Shown: positions 43,572-52,467, numbered from the stretch's first letter. The stretch is DNA of 64,000 nt from Gloeobacter violaceus PCC 7421 (GCF_000011385.1 NC_005125.1:4588001-4652000), one strand, 5' to 3'. Made by a program: numbers and translations. The notes: generated by a model from the sequence alone, not told the origin.

Positions 43572-45245
43572 ATGCAGGAACGCTTTCCCAATCAGTTTCC
43601 ACAACCGGGGGCGGCCAAGCCGATCGGCACTGTCGTGCAGGGATCGCTCAGCGAAGGGCTCGAAGTCCGGCTCAGCCCGGAGGTTTCCGTCGAAGAGATG
43701 CGCGTGGGCAAGTTCTGTGTCGTCTACGGGCGGCGGACGCGCTTTTTCTCGATGCTCACCGATGTTACCCTGGGCACCGCGAGCCCCAAGATTCTGATGA
43801 ACCCCCCGGCCCCGGAGGACGATTTTCTTTTCGAGGTGCTCTCGGGTACGAGCACCTTCGGCACCGTGCAACTCACGCCGATGCTGATGTTCGAGACTGT
43901 GAACGGCCAATCGGAATTGCGGCCGGTCAAGACGATCCCTTCGCACTTTTCGCAGGTGCACGAGGCGACTTCCTACGATTTTCAAATGGTCTTCGGCTCC
44001 GAGGAAAACCCCGACAAGAAAAACTTTTACGTCGGGATGCCCCTCGACATGGACGTGCCGGTCTGTCTCGATCTGGAGCGCTTTGTCGAGCGCTCCAACG
44101 GCATCTTCGGCAAATCCGGCACCGGCAAATCGTTTCTGACCCGTCTGATTCTTTCTGGGGTGATCAAAAAAAACGCCGCCGTCAATTTGATCTTCGACAT
44201 GCACTCGGAATACGGCTGGGAAGCAGCCAAGGAGGGTAAAGAAGCTTCCACCGTCAAGGGCTTGCGCCAGTTGTTTCCGGGCCACGTGCAAATGTACACC
44301 CTCGATCCGGATTCCACCCGCAGGCGCGGCGTGCGCGACGCGCGGGAGTTGTTTATTTCCTACGATCAGATTGAAGTCGAAGATCTGTCGCTCATTCGAG
44401 GGGAACTGAACCTCTCGGAGGCGAGTATCGAGAATGCGAATATCCTCCGCCACGAGTTTCAGCGCGGCTGGATCGGCACGCTCCTGTCGATGAGCGGCGG
44501 CGAGTTGCAGGAATTTTGCGAATCGAAAGGGGCGCACTTCGGTTCGACGATTGCCCTGCAGCGCAAGCTGCTCCGGTTGCAGGATTTGCGCTATATCAAG
44601 CCGGTGTGTCCGGCCAACTATATTGGCGAAATTCTCGATCATCTGGCGGCGGGCAAGAACGTCGTCATCGAGTTTGGTTCACAAGGATCGCTCCTCAGCT
44701 ACATGCTCGCCGCCAATATCCTCACCCGCCGCATCCACGAAGCTTATGTGCGCAAGGCCGAACTCTATTTGCAGACCAAAAAGCCCACCGACAAACCGCG
44801 CCAGCTGATCATCACCATCGAGGAAGCCCACAAATTTTTGGACCCCAAGACCGCCCGCCAAACGATTTTCGGCACGATCGCCCGCGAGATGCGCAAGTAC
44901 TTCGTGACGCTGCTGGTGGTCGATCAGCGCCCTTCAGGCATCGACAACGAGGTGATGAGTCAGTTGGGTACCCGGATCACCGCTCTATTGAATGACGACA
45001 AGGACATCGACGCGGTCTTCACCGGTGTTTCCGGCGGCCAGACCTTGCGCACGGTGCTCGCCCAACTCGACCCGAAGCAGCAGGCCCTTGTGCTTGGCTA
45101 CGCCGTGCCGATGCCGGTGGTGGTGCGCACCCGCAGCTACGACGAGCAATTTTATAAAGAAGTCGGTTCTCCAGACCCGGCTGAGATGGGCGATGAGGAG
45201 CTGTTTCGGGAAGCGGAACTGGCCAATCAAGATCTGGGGTTTTAA
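43572..45245 (+). CDS. HerA-like (DUF87) ATPase
   Basis: This 557-aa protein is a FtsK/HerA-superfamily ATPase. An N-terminal HAS-barrel-like region (IGTVVQGSLSEGLEVRLSPE, VGKFCVVYGRRTRFFSMLTD) precedes Walker A NGIFGKSGTGKSFLTRLIL. Then come Walker B LIITIEEAHKFL, an arginine-finger region (FGTIAREMRKYFVTLLVVDQ) and a C-terminal beta part. HerA proteins translocate DNA with the nuclease NurA, but no NurA gene is adjacent. Similar stand-alone genes occur widely in cyanobacteria. It shares a TTAA stop with the convergent gene. Confidence 0.88.
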   Translation: MQERFPNQFPQPGAAKPIGTVVQGSLSEGLEVRLSPEVSVEEMRVGKFCVVYGRRTRFFSMLTDVTLGTASPKILMNPPAPEDDFLFEVLSGTSTFGTVQLTPMLMFETVNGQSELRPVKTIPSHFSQVHEATSYDFQMVFGSEENPDKKNFYVGMPLDMDVPVCLDLERFVERSNGIFGKSGTGKSFLTRLILSGVIKKNAAVNLIFDMHSEYGWEAAKEGKEASTVKGLRQLFPGHVQMYTLDPDSTRRRGVRDARELFISYDQIEVEDLSLIRGELNLSEASIENANILRHEFQRGWIGTLLSMSGGELQEFCESKGAHFGSTIALQRKLLRLQDLRYIKPVCPANYIGEILDHLAAGKNVVIEFGSQGSLLSYMLAANILTRRIHEAYVRKAELYLQTKKPTDKPRQLIITIEEAHKFLDPKTARQTIFGTIAREMRKYFVTLLVVDQRPSGIDNEVMSQLGTRITALLNDDKDIDAVFTGVSGGQTLRTVLAQLDPKQQALVLGYAVPMPVVVRTRSYDEQFYKEVGSPDPAEMGDEELFREAELANQDLGF

Positions 45246-45802
45246 GCGCCCGTCTGTTCGGCGCGCTGACGTTTGCGAAAACGGCGCACCTTCATCAAAT
45301 TGGCGCAACCGTCATCACACCAGCGCTTGCCGCAACACTTGCTCTCGTCGAAGAAGACCCAGCGACAATCGGGATTCTCGCAAATCTTGATGCGCCGCAG
45401 GTTGCCCGTGCCTAGCAGTTCAGCAAATGACGCGGCGATTTCGGCAAGGACCCAGGGCCAATCCTGGCAGACAGGCGTCAACTGCAGCCGGTAGCCCTCC
45501 TCACCGCAACAGACGAGCCGGCGGCTGGTGGGGGCTGCCTGCAACACCCTATTGAGGGCATCGAGGTCGGCGGCGGCCGGCGGCTCTCCCGCCGCAACCG
45601 CATCGACAATCCGCCGCAGCAGATGTCTCAACTGTACCAGCGACTCCAGTTCGCCGCCGTCGGGAGCTTCGACCGCCGCGAGGCCCCAGCGGTTGAGAAA
45701 GCGCACCAGCCAGTCGGGATCGCTCAGCCGATCCTCGCTGCGCCCGCTGCCGCAGTGGTCGTGCCGCTCGCTGTTGATCAGCTCAAAACAGAGGACATCC
45801 AT
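45242..45802 (-). CDS. CGNR zinc-finger / ABATE-like protein
   Basis: This 186-aa protein has an N-terminal ABATE-like helical part (LVRFLNRWGL, LVQLRHLLRRIVDAV) and a C-terminal CGNR treble-clef zinc finger. In the finger, ICENPDCRWVFFDESKCCGK is followed by WCDDGCANLMKVRRFRKR. Such proteins are putative stress-linked DNA-binding regulators. The usual CGN motif is replaced by CAN in DGCANLMK. The stop overlaps the HerA-like stop in TTAA. Confidence 0.85.
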   Translation of the reverse strand: MDVLCFELINSERHDHCGSGRSEDRLSDPDWLVRFLNRWGLAAVEAPDGGELESLVQLRHLLRRIVDAVAAGEPPAAADLDALNRVLQAAPTSRRLVCCGEEGYRLQLTPVCQDWPWVLAEIAASFAELLGTGNLRRIKICENPDCRWVFFDESKCCGKRWCDDGCANLMKVRRFRKRQRAEQTGA

Positions 45803-45997
45803 TCACAAGTAACGTGATAAAATTGGGTTGACGGTTACGAATTGGGCGTTTACGATGCTTATGTAACCAGCATAATATTTTTTGGGCGTTACGGCGAGTT
45901 GTCGTTGGCCTGCCGCCCTGCCGAGATTTCTGCCCCGCGCCACCTCGACGCTGCTTGTGGGACGGGTGCTGTTCGGTCGTTGTCCTTCTGGAGAATT

Positions 45998-46309
45998 ATG
46001 ATGCATCTCAAGCTGGCGAAGCTGACCCATTACCTTACGCAGTGGACGATTTTCTTTTTGCTGGCCGTCGCCATCTGGATTTACCAGACCTTGTTTTTGC
46101 AGCCGGTGAAATTGCCCCCCGCGCCGCTCGCTGTGGCCCCGCAAACCAAGGTGGTTACACCTCCCGAGCGCGATAGCGACCTGCGCGATCCCGAATACGT
46201 GGTCACGCCGCGCGGTACCTTTGCCCGCTACCGCATCGGCAGCGAGCACTTCTTCTACCGCGACGGCAAGCTCGTGCGCCAAACGCCCGTTTACTTGCCG
46301 AAGCTATAG
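45998..46309 (+). CDS. Single-pass membrane protein, unknown function
   Basis: The 103-aa protein has one N-terminal helix (LTQWTIFFLLAVAIWIYQTL) and a short hydrophilic, Pro-rich then charged domain (FARYRIGSEHFFYRDGKLVR). Two adjacent ATG codons (45998, 46001) follow CTGGAG. Longer upstream extension of the frame is unlike coding sequence. It precedes the ferredoxin-like gene by 42 nt. No family recognised. Confidence 0.6.
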   Translation: MMHLKLAKLTHYLTQWTIFFLLAVAIWIYQTLFLQPVKLPPAPLAVAPQTKVVTPPERDSDLRDPEYVVTPRGTFARYRIGSEHFFYRDGKLVRQTPVYLPKL

Positions 46310-46351
46310 GGTGCCAGGAGGTTACATTGGACTGGCCGCGAGGGCCGCACG

Positions 46352-46717
46352 ATGTCGCCTGTTCCCATCCAGATTTTTGCCTGCCAGAATCGCACCTGCC
46401 GTCGCGACGGTAGTTCCGCGGTGCTCGCCGCGCTCGAAGGCGAACTGGCCTGCTGCGGGTTGAGCGACCAGGTGGAGTTGCAGGCCACCGGATGCCTCAG
46501 CCAGTGCGGCAACGGTCCGATGCTGCTGGTGGTGCAGACCGCCACCGGCCGGCAGATCTGGTACGACCGGGTGCGGCCGGAGGAAATGCCGCTGGTCGTC
46601 CGCCGACACCTTATCGAGGGCAAGCCGGTCACCGACATGCTCTACCGTACCAAGCATCCAAAGCGTTCTTTTCCGGAGTGGTCGCCCCTACCCCCCCCCT
46701 GGCATACCTCCCCTTGA
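46352..46717 (+). CDS. Thioredoxin-like [2Fe-2S] ferredoxin domain protein
   Basis: This 121-aa protein has the NuoE/Shethna-type fold with four cluster cysteines: two in IFACQNRTCRRDGS (C-x4-C) and two in ATGCLSQCGNGPMLLV (C-x3-C). It binds a [2Fe-2S] cluster and would pass electrons or sense redox state. Cyanobacteria carry several such short proteins; the partner is unknown here. The ATG at 46352 starts nine residues before the first Cys. The C-terminus (PEWSPLPPPWHTSP) looks disordered. Confidence 0.85.
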   Translation: MSPVPIQIFACQNRTCRRDGSSAVLAALEGELACCGLSDQVELQATGCLSQCGNGPMLLVVQTATGRQIWYDRVRPEEMPLVVRRHLIEGKPVTDMLYRTKHPKRSFPEWSPLPPPWHTSP

Positions 46718-46796
46718 GCTGGGGTAACCATAGAATGTTTTGATGTCTACTGGCTCAAAACATTTAATGCAATCGATGCGCTTTTGATACCTTAGA

Positions 46797-46930
46797 GATG
46801 GATGGGGAGTAGCCGCCCGCGCTTGCGGGGCAGTCGGTCGTCAACCCGAAGCGTTTGCTTCCGGTCGATTGCATGTGCCGAGGCACGATTGGCGAGACCA
46901 CCACGACGAAAACTGCCGTGGGGTCTGCCT
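46797..46930 (+). promoter_or_regulatory. yybP-ykoY manganese riboswitch
   Basis: The 5' leader of terC contains hallmarks of the yybP-ykoY element: GGGGAGTAGCCGCC at 46804-46817, a GC hairpin (CCCGCGCTTGCGGGG) directly after, and GGCGAGACCACC at 46891-46902. The element senses Mn2+ and is typically found ahead of TerC/Alx or P-type pumps, exactly this context. A possible expression-platform stem (CCACGACG with CTGCCGTGG) lies at about 46900-46921, before the ribosome binding site at 46957-46963. Confidence 0.85.
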
Positions 46931-46968
46931 GTCAGATCCGATACCTGCGGTCACTGCTGGAGGTGAAT

Positions 46969-47931
46969 ATGGATTCTTTGTGGATCTGGGTTGGTTTCAA
47001 CGCTTTTGTGCTGGGGATGCTAGCCCTCGACCTGGGGGTGTTTCACCGCAAATCCCACGCGGTTTCTTTTAAGGAAGCCCTCACCTGGAGCGGCGTCTGG
47101 ATCGCTCTGGCGATGGTTTTCAACGTTGGTCTTTATTTTTGGATGGGACCGGAGCCGGCGCTCGAATTCTTTACCGGATACCTGATCGAAAAATCGCTGA
47201 GCGTCGACAATATCTTTGTGTTCGTGCTCATCTTTTCGGCCTTCAGCGTACCGGCCATCTATCAGCATCGGGTGCTCTTTTGGGGGGTGCTGGGGGCGCT
47301 GGTGATGCGCGGCATTTTGATCTTTGCCGGTGCGGCTCTGTTGAAGGAGTTTCACTGGATCATCTACATCTTCGGGGCGTTTTTGGTGTTCACCGGTATC
47401 AAGATGGCTTTTCCCGAAAAAGAAGAAAAGGACATCACCCAGAACCCGGTGCTCAAGCTGGTGCGTCGGTTGATCCCGGTCAGCGACAACTACGTCGAAG
47501 ATCGCTTTTTCATTCGCAGAGCGGGTCGGTGGGTGGCCACCCCGCTGTTTCTGGTGCTGCTGCTGGTGGAGACTACCGATCTTATCTTCGCGGTCGACTC
47601 GATCCCGGCCATCTTCGCGGTCACGACCGACCCGTTTATCGTTTACACCTCGAACGTGTTCGCCATCCTCGGTCTGCGCTCGCTGTACTTCGTGCTGGCC
47701 GGTGTGGTGGGCAAGTTCCACTACTTGAAGCTGGCGCTGTCGGTCATTCTGACTTTTGTCGGCACCAAGATGCTGCTCATCGACATCTTCAAAATCCCGA
47801 TCGCCGTCTCGCTGTTGGTGATCGTGAGCGTGCTGGCCGTTGCGGTTGTCGCTTCGATCATGCGCGCCCGCCTGCTCGATAAGGAGCGTGAACGCCAGGA
47901 GCGCGAACTGGCGCTTGACCGGCGCGAGTAG
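46969..47931 (+). CDS. TerC/Alx-family membrane protein (probable Mn exporter)
   Basis: This 320-aa protein has about nine membrane helices and TerC signatures: LALDLGVFHRKSHAVSFKEA, GYLIEKSLSVDNIFVFVLIF and VETTDLIFAVDSIPAIFAV (the Asp/Glu-containing helices). The C-terminus is charged (RARLLDKERERQERELALDR). Alx relatives export manganese, and a yybP-ykoY Mn2+ riboswitch lies directly upstream, so Mn homeostasis is the likely role; tellurite resistance is less likely. ATG 46969 follows CTGGAGG. Confidence 0.93.
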   Translation: MDSLWIWVGFNAFVLGMLALDLGVFHRKSHAVSFKEALTWSGVWIALAMVFNVGLYFWMGPEPALEFFTGYLIEKSLSVDNIFVFVLIFSAFSVPAIYQHRVLFWGVLGALVMRGILIFAGAALLKEFHWIIYIFGAFLVFTGIKMAFPEKEEKDITQNPVLKLVRRLIPVSDNYVEDRFFIRRAGRWVATPLFLVLLLVETTDLIFAVDSIPAIFAVTTDPFIVYTSNVFAILGLRSLYFVLAGVVGKFHYLKLALSVILTFVGTKMLLIDIFKIPIAVSLLVIVSVLAVAVVASIMRARLLDKERERQERELALDRRE

Positions 47932-47949
47932 GCGCCTGCAGATTGCTAT

Positions 47950-47977
47950 GCGGCCAGGAGATTTTGCTTCTGGCCGC
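47950..47977. terminator. Hairpin between convergent genes
   Basis: GCGGCCAG (47950-47957) pairs with CTGGCCGC (47970-47977) around a 12-nt AT-rich loop. It is followed on the plus strand by TCGTTATT. It lies between the stops of terC and the RCK-domain gene and may serve both. Confidence 0.6.
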
Positions 47978-47980
47978 TCG

Positions 47981-50014
47981 TTATTCGGGAAAGATGCCGG
48001 TGTTGGACACTCCAGGGTCGCTCAGAACACGGGCATTCATGCCGACGCGCTCCAGTTCGCCCACCAGGCGGTGGGCCTGGTGGCGGTAGAGGGGGCAGGG
48101 CAACGTGCCCGGAAGCGCCTCCAGCCAGTGGGTGGCCTCCGGAATGCTGCAGCCGCAGATGCGCACCAGCATGTAGGTCGCCTCGCGCCGGATGTCGTCG
48201 GCGCGGGGTGCTATTGCCGACACGCGCCAGCCGGCCGGGTGGGGATCGCCCTGCTCGATACGTCTGAGCGCTGCGAGGCTGGCAAGGACCACCAGCCGGT
48301 CGCCCGGGTCGAGGCGGGCGTCAAAAGGCGGCATCAATTCCGCCGGTTGCGCCGGTTTCTGGTGCAACAGCGCCACGACGTCGTAGCCGAAGGCAATCCG
48401 CGAAAGAACCTGGCCCGCCAGTGTATCACCTGTTTCGATGCGGTATTCGGTCACCAGCACCGTCTGCTCGCCCAGCCGGAACAAATCGAGTACCTTTTCG
48501 CCGAAGGCCGCGCCCACGAATGCCTCGGCGGCAAGATTGTAAGCATTTAAGATCTTTGCCCCCGGCAACAGTTCGGTGAGGTTGGCGCTGAAGCGTGGGT
48601 CGGAGGTGCCCAGCACCAGCCTCGCCCCTGGGTTGTGCTCCTGGGCCATCAGTCCCACTTCGAGATTGACCAGTTCGTCTTCGGTGGCAACGACAACGCT
48701 GCGGGCGCTCTCCAGGCCCAATTCAGCCAGCACCGCCATCGGCTCGCCCACCACCACCGGCAGCTGGGGCAGGTCCGCGGCATCGAGGCCATCGCCGTCC
48801 ACACCGACCACGGGTTGCCCCAGCTCGAGCAGATAGCGGGCGATGCGGCGGCCGATGGCCCCCAGGCCGATGACGACGATGTGATCGCGCCGGGGAGCGG
48901 CGGGGCGGCGGGAGGCAAATTGAAAGCGCGAGACCAACAAGCTCTGGGTAATCAGCGCGTAGAGCACCCCCACGAAGGCGGCCCCGGCCAGGGTGAGCAG
49001 GAGGCTAAAGAGGCGCAGCCACCAGGGTAGAACTTCTTTGGGTTGGATTTCACCAAACAGATCGCCGTAGCCGCCCAACAGCAGGATTGCCGTGGTATAG
49101 AAGCTGTTTTCAGGGCCGATCGCCGGGTCTGCCAGCCAGAAAAGCCCCGATCCCAAGGTGAGCAGTACCAGGACCGTCAGGACACTGACCAACGCGACTC
49201 TGGCGGCCTGCTGCCGCTCGGAGCGCCAGAGTTTCTCGGCGGCAGTTTTGAGCTTGCGGATCACCATACCAAACGTCACTGTCAGACGCCTCGCCGCGGC
49301 CATCGAGCGAAAATCCGGGCCTTCCGCCTCCGCCACCTCGACGCAGGTGACCATTTTTTCGGCTTCGAGCATTGCCTGTGGATCCCAGTCGTAAAAGTTG
49401 GGAGTTGACCCGTAATCGAGAACCCGCCGCAGGCGGCTGTTGAGCTGATGGACATAGCGGTATCCGGCCCAGTACGGCTCGGCGGGCCGGTAGGGGCGGC
49501 GCACCACCCGCAACAGCCGGCCGTCAAGGGAGAACAGTCCCGCCGTGCCGTCGTCCATTGCCGCGAGGGCAAAGGCCGGTGCCGGCAACTGGTTGGCTTC
49601 GAAGGCGACAAAATTACCCAGACGCTCCGCCAACAGCGCGTTGAGGTTCTGCTTGCCCGAGCGCAGTACCAGGCGTACGCGGGGGTTGAGCCTGCGGGCT
49701 GCGAAAGCTGCTTCAATGTTGACTTTCTCGTCGCCGGTCACCAACAGCACACTGCGGCAGCGGTAGATGCCGGCCTTCTCAAGCACCGTCGGCTGCAGAC
49801 AGTCACCCACCACCAGTGCTTCGAAAGCCTCCGCTAATCCGGGTACTTCCCAGGATCCCGGCGCGGCACGATCGATAGCCACGACCCGCACGCCAAAATC
49901 TTTGAAGGCCGCCGCGCACTGCTGCCCAAAGCTCCCCAGGCCGCAAACCAAAAACCGATCCAACACGGGGGGATCGTCGTGATAGCGGCGATTGTCGTCC
50001 GCCCGTCCACTCAT
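47981..50014 (-). CDS. Two-RCK-domain, two-TM ion-channel-like protein
   Basis: This 677-aa protein has an N-terminal TrkA-N/RCK domain (RFLVCGLGSFGQQCAAAFKD) and a middle region with two membrane helices flanking a filter-like loop. The helices are ALVSVLTVLVLLTLGSGLFW and LRLFSLLLTLAGAAFVGVLY; between them lies ILLLGGYGDLFGE. A second TrkA-N domain (HIVVIGLGAIGRRIARYLLE) and a TrkA-C-like region (DTLAGQVLSRIAFGYDVVAL) follow. The GYGD resembles the K+ selectivity filter, so a nucleotide-gated potassium channel or transporter subunit is likely. The last 60 residues are unassigned. The N-terminal RCK ahead of the pore is unusual. Confidence 0.82.
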   Translation of the reverse strand: MSGRADDNRRYHDDPPVLDRFLVCGLGSFGQQCAAAFKDFGVRVVAIDRAAPGSWEVPGLAEAFEALVVGDCLQPTVLEKAGIYRCRSVLLVTGDEKVNIEAAFAARRLNPRVRLVLRSGKQNLNALLAERLGNFVAFEANQLPAPAFALAAMDDGTAGLFSLDGRLLRVVRRPYRPAEPYWAGYRYVHQLNSRLRRVLDYGSTPNFYDWDPQAMLEAEKMVTCVEVAEAEGPDFRSMAAARRLTVTFGMVIRKLKTAAEKLWRSERQQAARVALVSVLTVLVLLTLGSGLFWLADPAIGPENSFYTTAILLLGGYGDLFGEIQPKEVLPWWLRLFSLLLTLAGAAFVGVLYALITQSLLVSRFQFASRRPAAPRRDHIVVIGLGAIGRRIARYLLELGQPVVGVDGDGLDAADLPQLPVVVGEPMAVLAELGLESARSVVVATEDELVNLEVGLMAQEHNPGARLVLGTSDPRFSANLTELLPGAKILNAYNLAAEAFVGAAFGEKVLDLFRLGEQTVLVTEYRIETGDTLAGQVLSRIAFGYDVVALLHQKPAQPAELMPPFDARLDPGDRLVVLASLAALRRIEQGDPHPAGWRVSAIAPRADDIRREATYMLVRICGCSIPEATHWLEALPGTLPCPLYRHQAHRLVGELERVGMNARVLSDPGVSNTGIFPE

Positions 50015-50074
50015 CGCCCGGTGCCGTCGGAGGTGACCGCTTCAGCCTAGCAGCGAGCGGGAAAGCGAGAACTG

Positions 50075-52156
50075 CTAAGTGGTGGCCCGATAGCGCTCCG
50101 AGCGGCGCCCCAGGTTCGCCACCAGGGCGACCAGTTCGATAGGCTCGGCGGGCTTGTTCAAAAAGGCATCGATCCCGCTTAAAAAAGCGCGCGCCCGGTC
50201 CCTGGCGGTAGCGCAGGCGGTGAGCGCGAGCACCGGTAGGAACTGGTTTTGGGCGTGCAACGCTTCAAGCAGCGCGTAACCTTCTGTGCCGCCCACGCCC
50301 AGATCGACGATCAGTACATCCGGCCTGAGCCGTTCGAGCAGTCCGAGGGCTGCACTCGCCGATTCGGCAGTCATCACTTCGGCCTTGCAGCCATGGAGCA
50401 CTTGCTGAATAGCCCGGCGGGCCTGGAGGTCGTTGTCCACCACCAGCACGCGCAAGCCCGCAAGCCAGTCGGCCGCCTCCGGGGGCAACTCCTCGGCAGG
50501 AAACACTTCGGCGGCATCGGGCGGCGATTCGATTTTGCCGATGCGCACCGGCATCAGCGGCAGGCACACGGTAAAGGTTGCCCCCTGGCTCTTGCCGAGG
50601 CTCTGGACCTGCACGGAGCCGCCGTGGGTCTCGACGATGTGGCGCACCAGCGACAGGCCCAACCCCAAACCGCCGTGCAGGCGGGTGCTGCTGCCGTCCG
50701 CCTGGCGAAAGCGGTCGAAGACGTAGGGCAAAAATTCGGGGCCGATGCCGACCCCGGTATCGGCGACGGCGATTGCAACGGCGTTGGCGACGCAGCGCAT
50801 CGACACTTCGATGCGGCCGTCGGGTGGTGTGAATTTGACGGCGTTGGAGAGCAAGTTGGCTACCACCTGCAGCAAACGCCTGCGATCTCCCGACACCAGC
50901 CCGGCATGGGGATCGAGCCTCAGCTCGAGACGGATGCGTTTGGCCTCGGCGGCTATGCGCTGGCCGGCCACGGCCGCCGAGACCACCTCAGCCATCTCGA
51001 CCGGCTGAACCTGGAGGTTGAACGTGCCCGCGGCGATGCTCGACATGTCGAGCAGGTCTTCGATGAGCTGGGCCTGGGCTTGGGCGTTGCGCTCGATAAT
51101 CTCGACGGCGCGCCGGGCGGTCTCGGTGTCGAGGCGGCCCCGGCGCAACAACCCGGCAAATCCGAGGATGCCGTTGAGCGGCGTGCGCAACTCGTGGCTC
51201 AAGGTGGCCAGAAACTCGTCTTTGAGGCGGTTGTTCTGCTCAGCCAGCTCGCGGGCGCGCTGCTCACGCTCAAGCAACGCCTGATGCTCCTGCCCGGCGC
51301 GCCGCTGCTCGGTGACGTTTCTTTGGACCGCAATAAAGTGGGTGAGCTTGCCTGTCCCATCGCGCACCGGCTGGACCTCGATCGCAAGCCAGTACTGATC
51401 GCCGTTTTTGCCGTAGTTGAGAATCTCAACGGTATAGCCCTCGCCTCTTTGGAGGCGCTCGCGCATGTACATGACCGTCGCCGGGTCGGTCTGTGGTCCT
51501 TGCAGCAGCGCCCCCGGGTTGTGACCGCGAACTTCGTCTAGAGTGAAGCCCGTCAGGGCGGTGAACCCTGCGTTCACCCAGACGACACGGCGCTCGACAT
51601 CGGTAATCACCACGGAGTGGTTGGTGAGTTGGGCGACGGCTGCCAGGGTCGGCAGGTCGGCATCGCCGCCGCTGAGCAGTTGTTCGAGGCGCTCTCGCTC
51701 CTGCTCGAGACCAGCCAGCCGCTCCTCGGCGAGCCGGCCCGCGGTCACATCGTGGGTGACCATGGCATAGCCGGACACCTGTCCATCGGGGTTGCGCAGG
51801 GCGCTGAGCACCACCTCGGCCCAGAAGCGGCTACCGTCGGGCCGCACTCGCCAACCCGTCAGCGCGATGCGGCCCTGGAGGCGCGCTTCTTCGAGGTCCT
51901 GTGTGGGCCGTCCCCGCTCGCTGTCCTCGTGCGCATATAGACAACTGAAATGCCGGCCAAGGGGATCCCCGGCGCACAGGCGTTCGGACCCGGCACTGCG
52001 GCCGACAATGGTGCCTTGCCCATCGAGAGTGAGGATCGTGTAATCCTCGATATCGTCGATAAGCAGGCGTAGGCACTCAGACAGGCCAATGCCTTCCTCG
52101 TCACTCGAGGATTCGGCAGTCGTGTCGTGGCATGGTTGATCCTGCGGACCTGCCAT
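50075..52156 (-). CDS. Hybrid sensor histidine kinase: PAS-PAS-HisKA-HATPase-REC
   Basis: This protein of about 693 aa senses an unknown signal. A PAS domain (ECLRLLIDDIEDYTILTLDG) is followed by a second, LOV-like PAS. Then come the phospho-acceptor His in FLATLSHELRTPLNGILGFA, ATPase N box LLSNAVKFTPPDG, G boxes VADTGVGIGPEF and GGLGLGLSLVRHI, and a C-terminal receiver with Asp in DVLIVDLGVGGTEG and Lys in FLNKPAEP. The LOV-like PAS reads GHNPGALLQGPQTDPATV, with Pro where LOV photosensors have Cys. It has no membrane segment. ATG 52156 follows a G-rich ribosome binding site; the frame extends to 52201. Confidence 0.93.
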   Translation of the reverse strand: MAGPQDQPCHDTTAESSSDEEGIGLSECLRLLIDDIEDYTILTLDGQGTIVGRSAGSERLCAGDPLGRHFSCLYAHEDSERGRPTQDLEEARLQGRIALTGWRVRPDGSRFWAEVVLSALRNPDGQVSGYAMVTHDVTAGRLAEERLAGLEQERERLEQLLSGGDADLPTLAAVAQLTNHSVVITDVERRVVWVNAGFTALTGFTLDEVRGHNPGALLQGPQTDPATVMYMRERLQRGEGYTVEILNYGKNGDQYWLAIEVQPVRDGTGKLTHFIAVQRNVTEQRRAGQEHQALLEREQRARELAEQNNRLKDEFLATLSHELRTPLNGILGFAGLLRRGRLDTETARRAVEIIERNAQAQAQLIEDLLDMSSIAAGTFNLQVQPVEMAEVVSAAVAGQRIAAEAKRIRLELRLDPHAGLVSGDRRRLLQVVANLLSNAVKFTPPDGRIEVSMRCVANAVAIAVADTGVGIGPEFLPYVFDRFRQADGSSTRLHGGLGLGLSLVRHIVETHGGSVQVQSLGKSQGATFTVCLPLMPVRIGKIESPPDAAEVFPAEELPPEAADWLAGLRVLVVDNDLQARRAIQQVLHGCKAEVMTAESASAALGLLERLRPDVLIVDLGVGGTEGYALLEALHAQNQFLPVLALTACATARDRARAFLSGIDAFLNKPAEPIELVALVANLGRRSERYRATT

Positions 52157-52350
52157 CGCTTTCCCCCCTGGTGTGGCGGTGCCTAGCGGCTGCTGTTCCA
52201 CCCCACTTCTATTCAGCTGGTAGTGAAGGAAAACGGGCTCTAGAAACTGAAAGATTTTTAGTCAATTGCGGGCCGATCGGAGTCTGTCTTGCGATAGATA
52301 GACGGCAGCGACACCCTCACCGGTCAGAAAGAAAACTAGCAAGATTGAGC

Positions 52351-52461
52351 ATGGTTAACCTGACAGAGACCGTGACAACTACCCTGATGGCAGAAGACGC
52401 TCCCGCGGCGATGGACAACCTCGTCGAGATCCTGGGCGAGTTCGACCTGAACGCCCGGTAA
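52351..52461 (+). CDS. 36-aa acidic peptide ORF
   Basis: A short frame reads MVNLTETVTTTLMAEDAP followed by AAMDNLVEILGEFDLNAR. The peptide is acidic and amphipathic. It ends 6 nt before the stop of the convergent ABC1 kinase gene. No strong ribosome binding site precedes it, so coding status is uncertain. Codon use (GAC, CTG, GCG, CTC) resembles real genes of the window. Confidence 0.35.
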   Translation: MVNLTETVTTTLMAEDAPAAMDNLVEILGEFDLNAR

Positions 52462-52467
52462 AGCCCT

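Noticed and set aside
49448-49837. Plus-strand frames opposite the RCK gene and the kinase (also 50249-51541)
   Set aside because: Shadow frames of high-GC coding sequence without motifs or ribosome binding sites.
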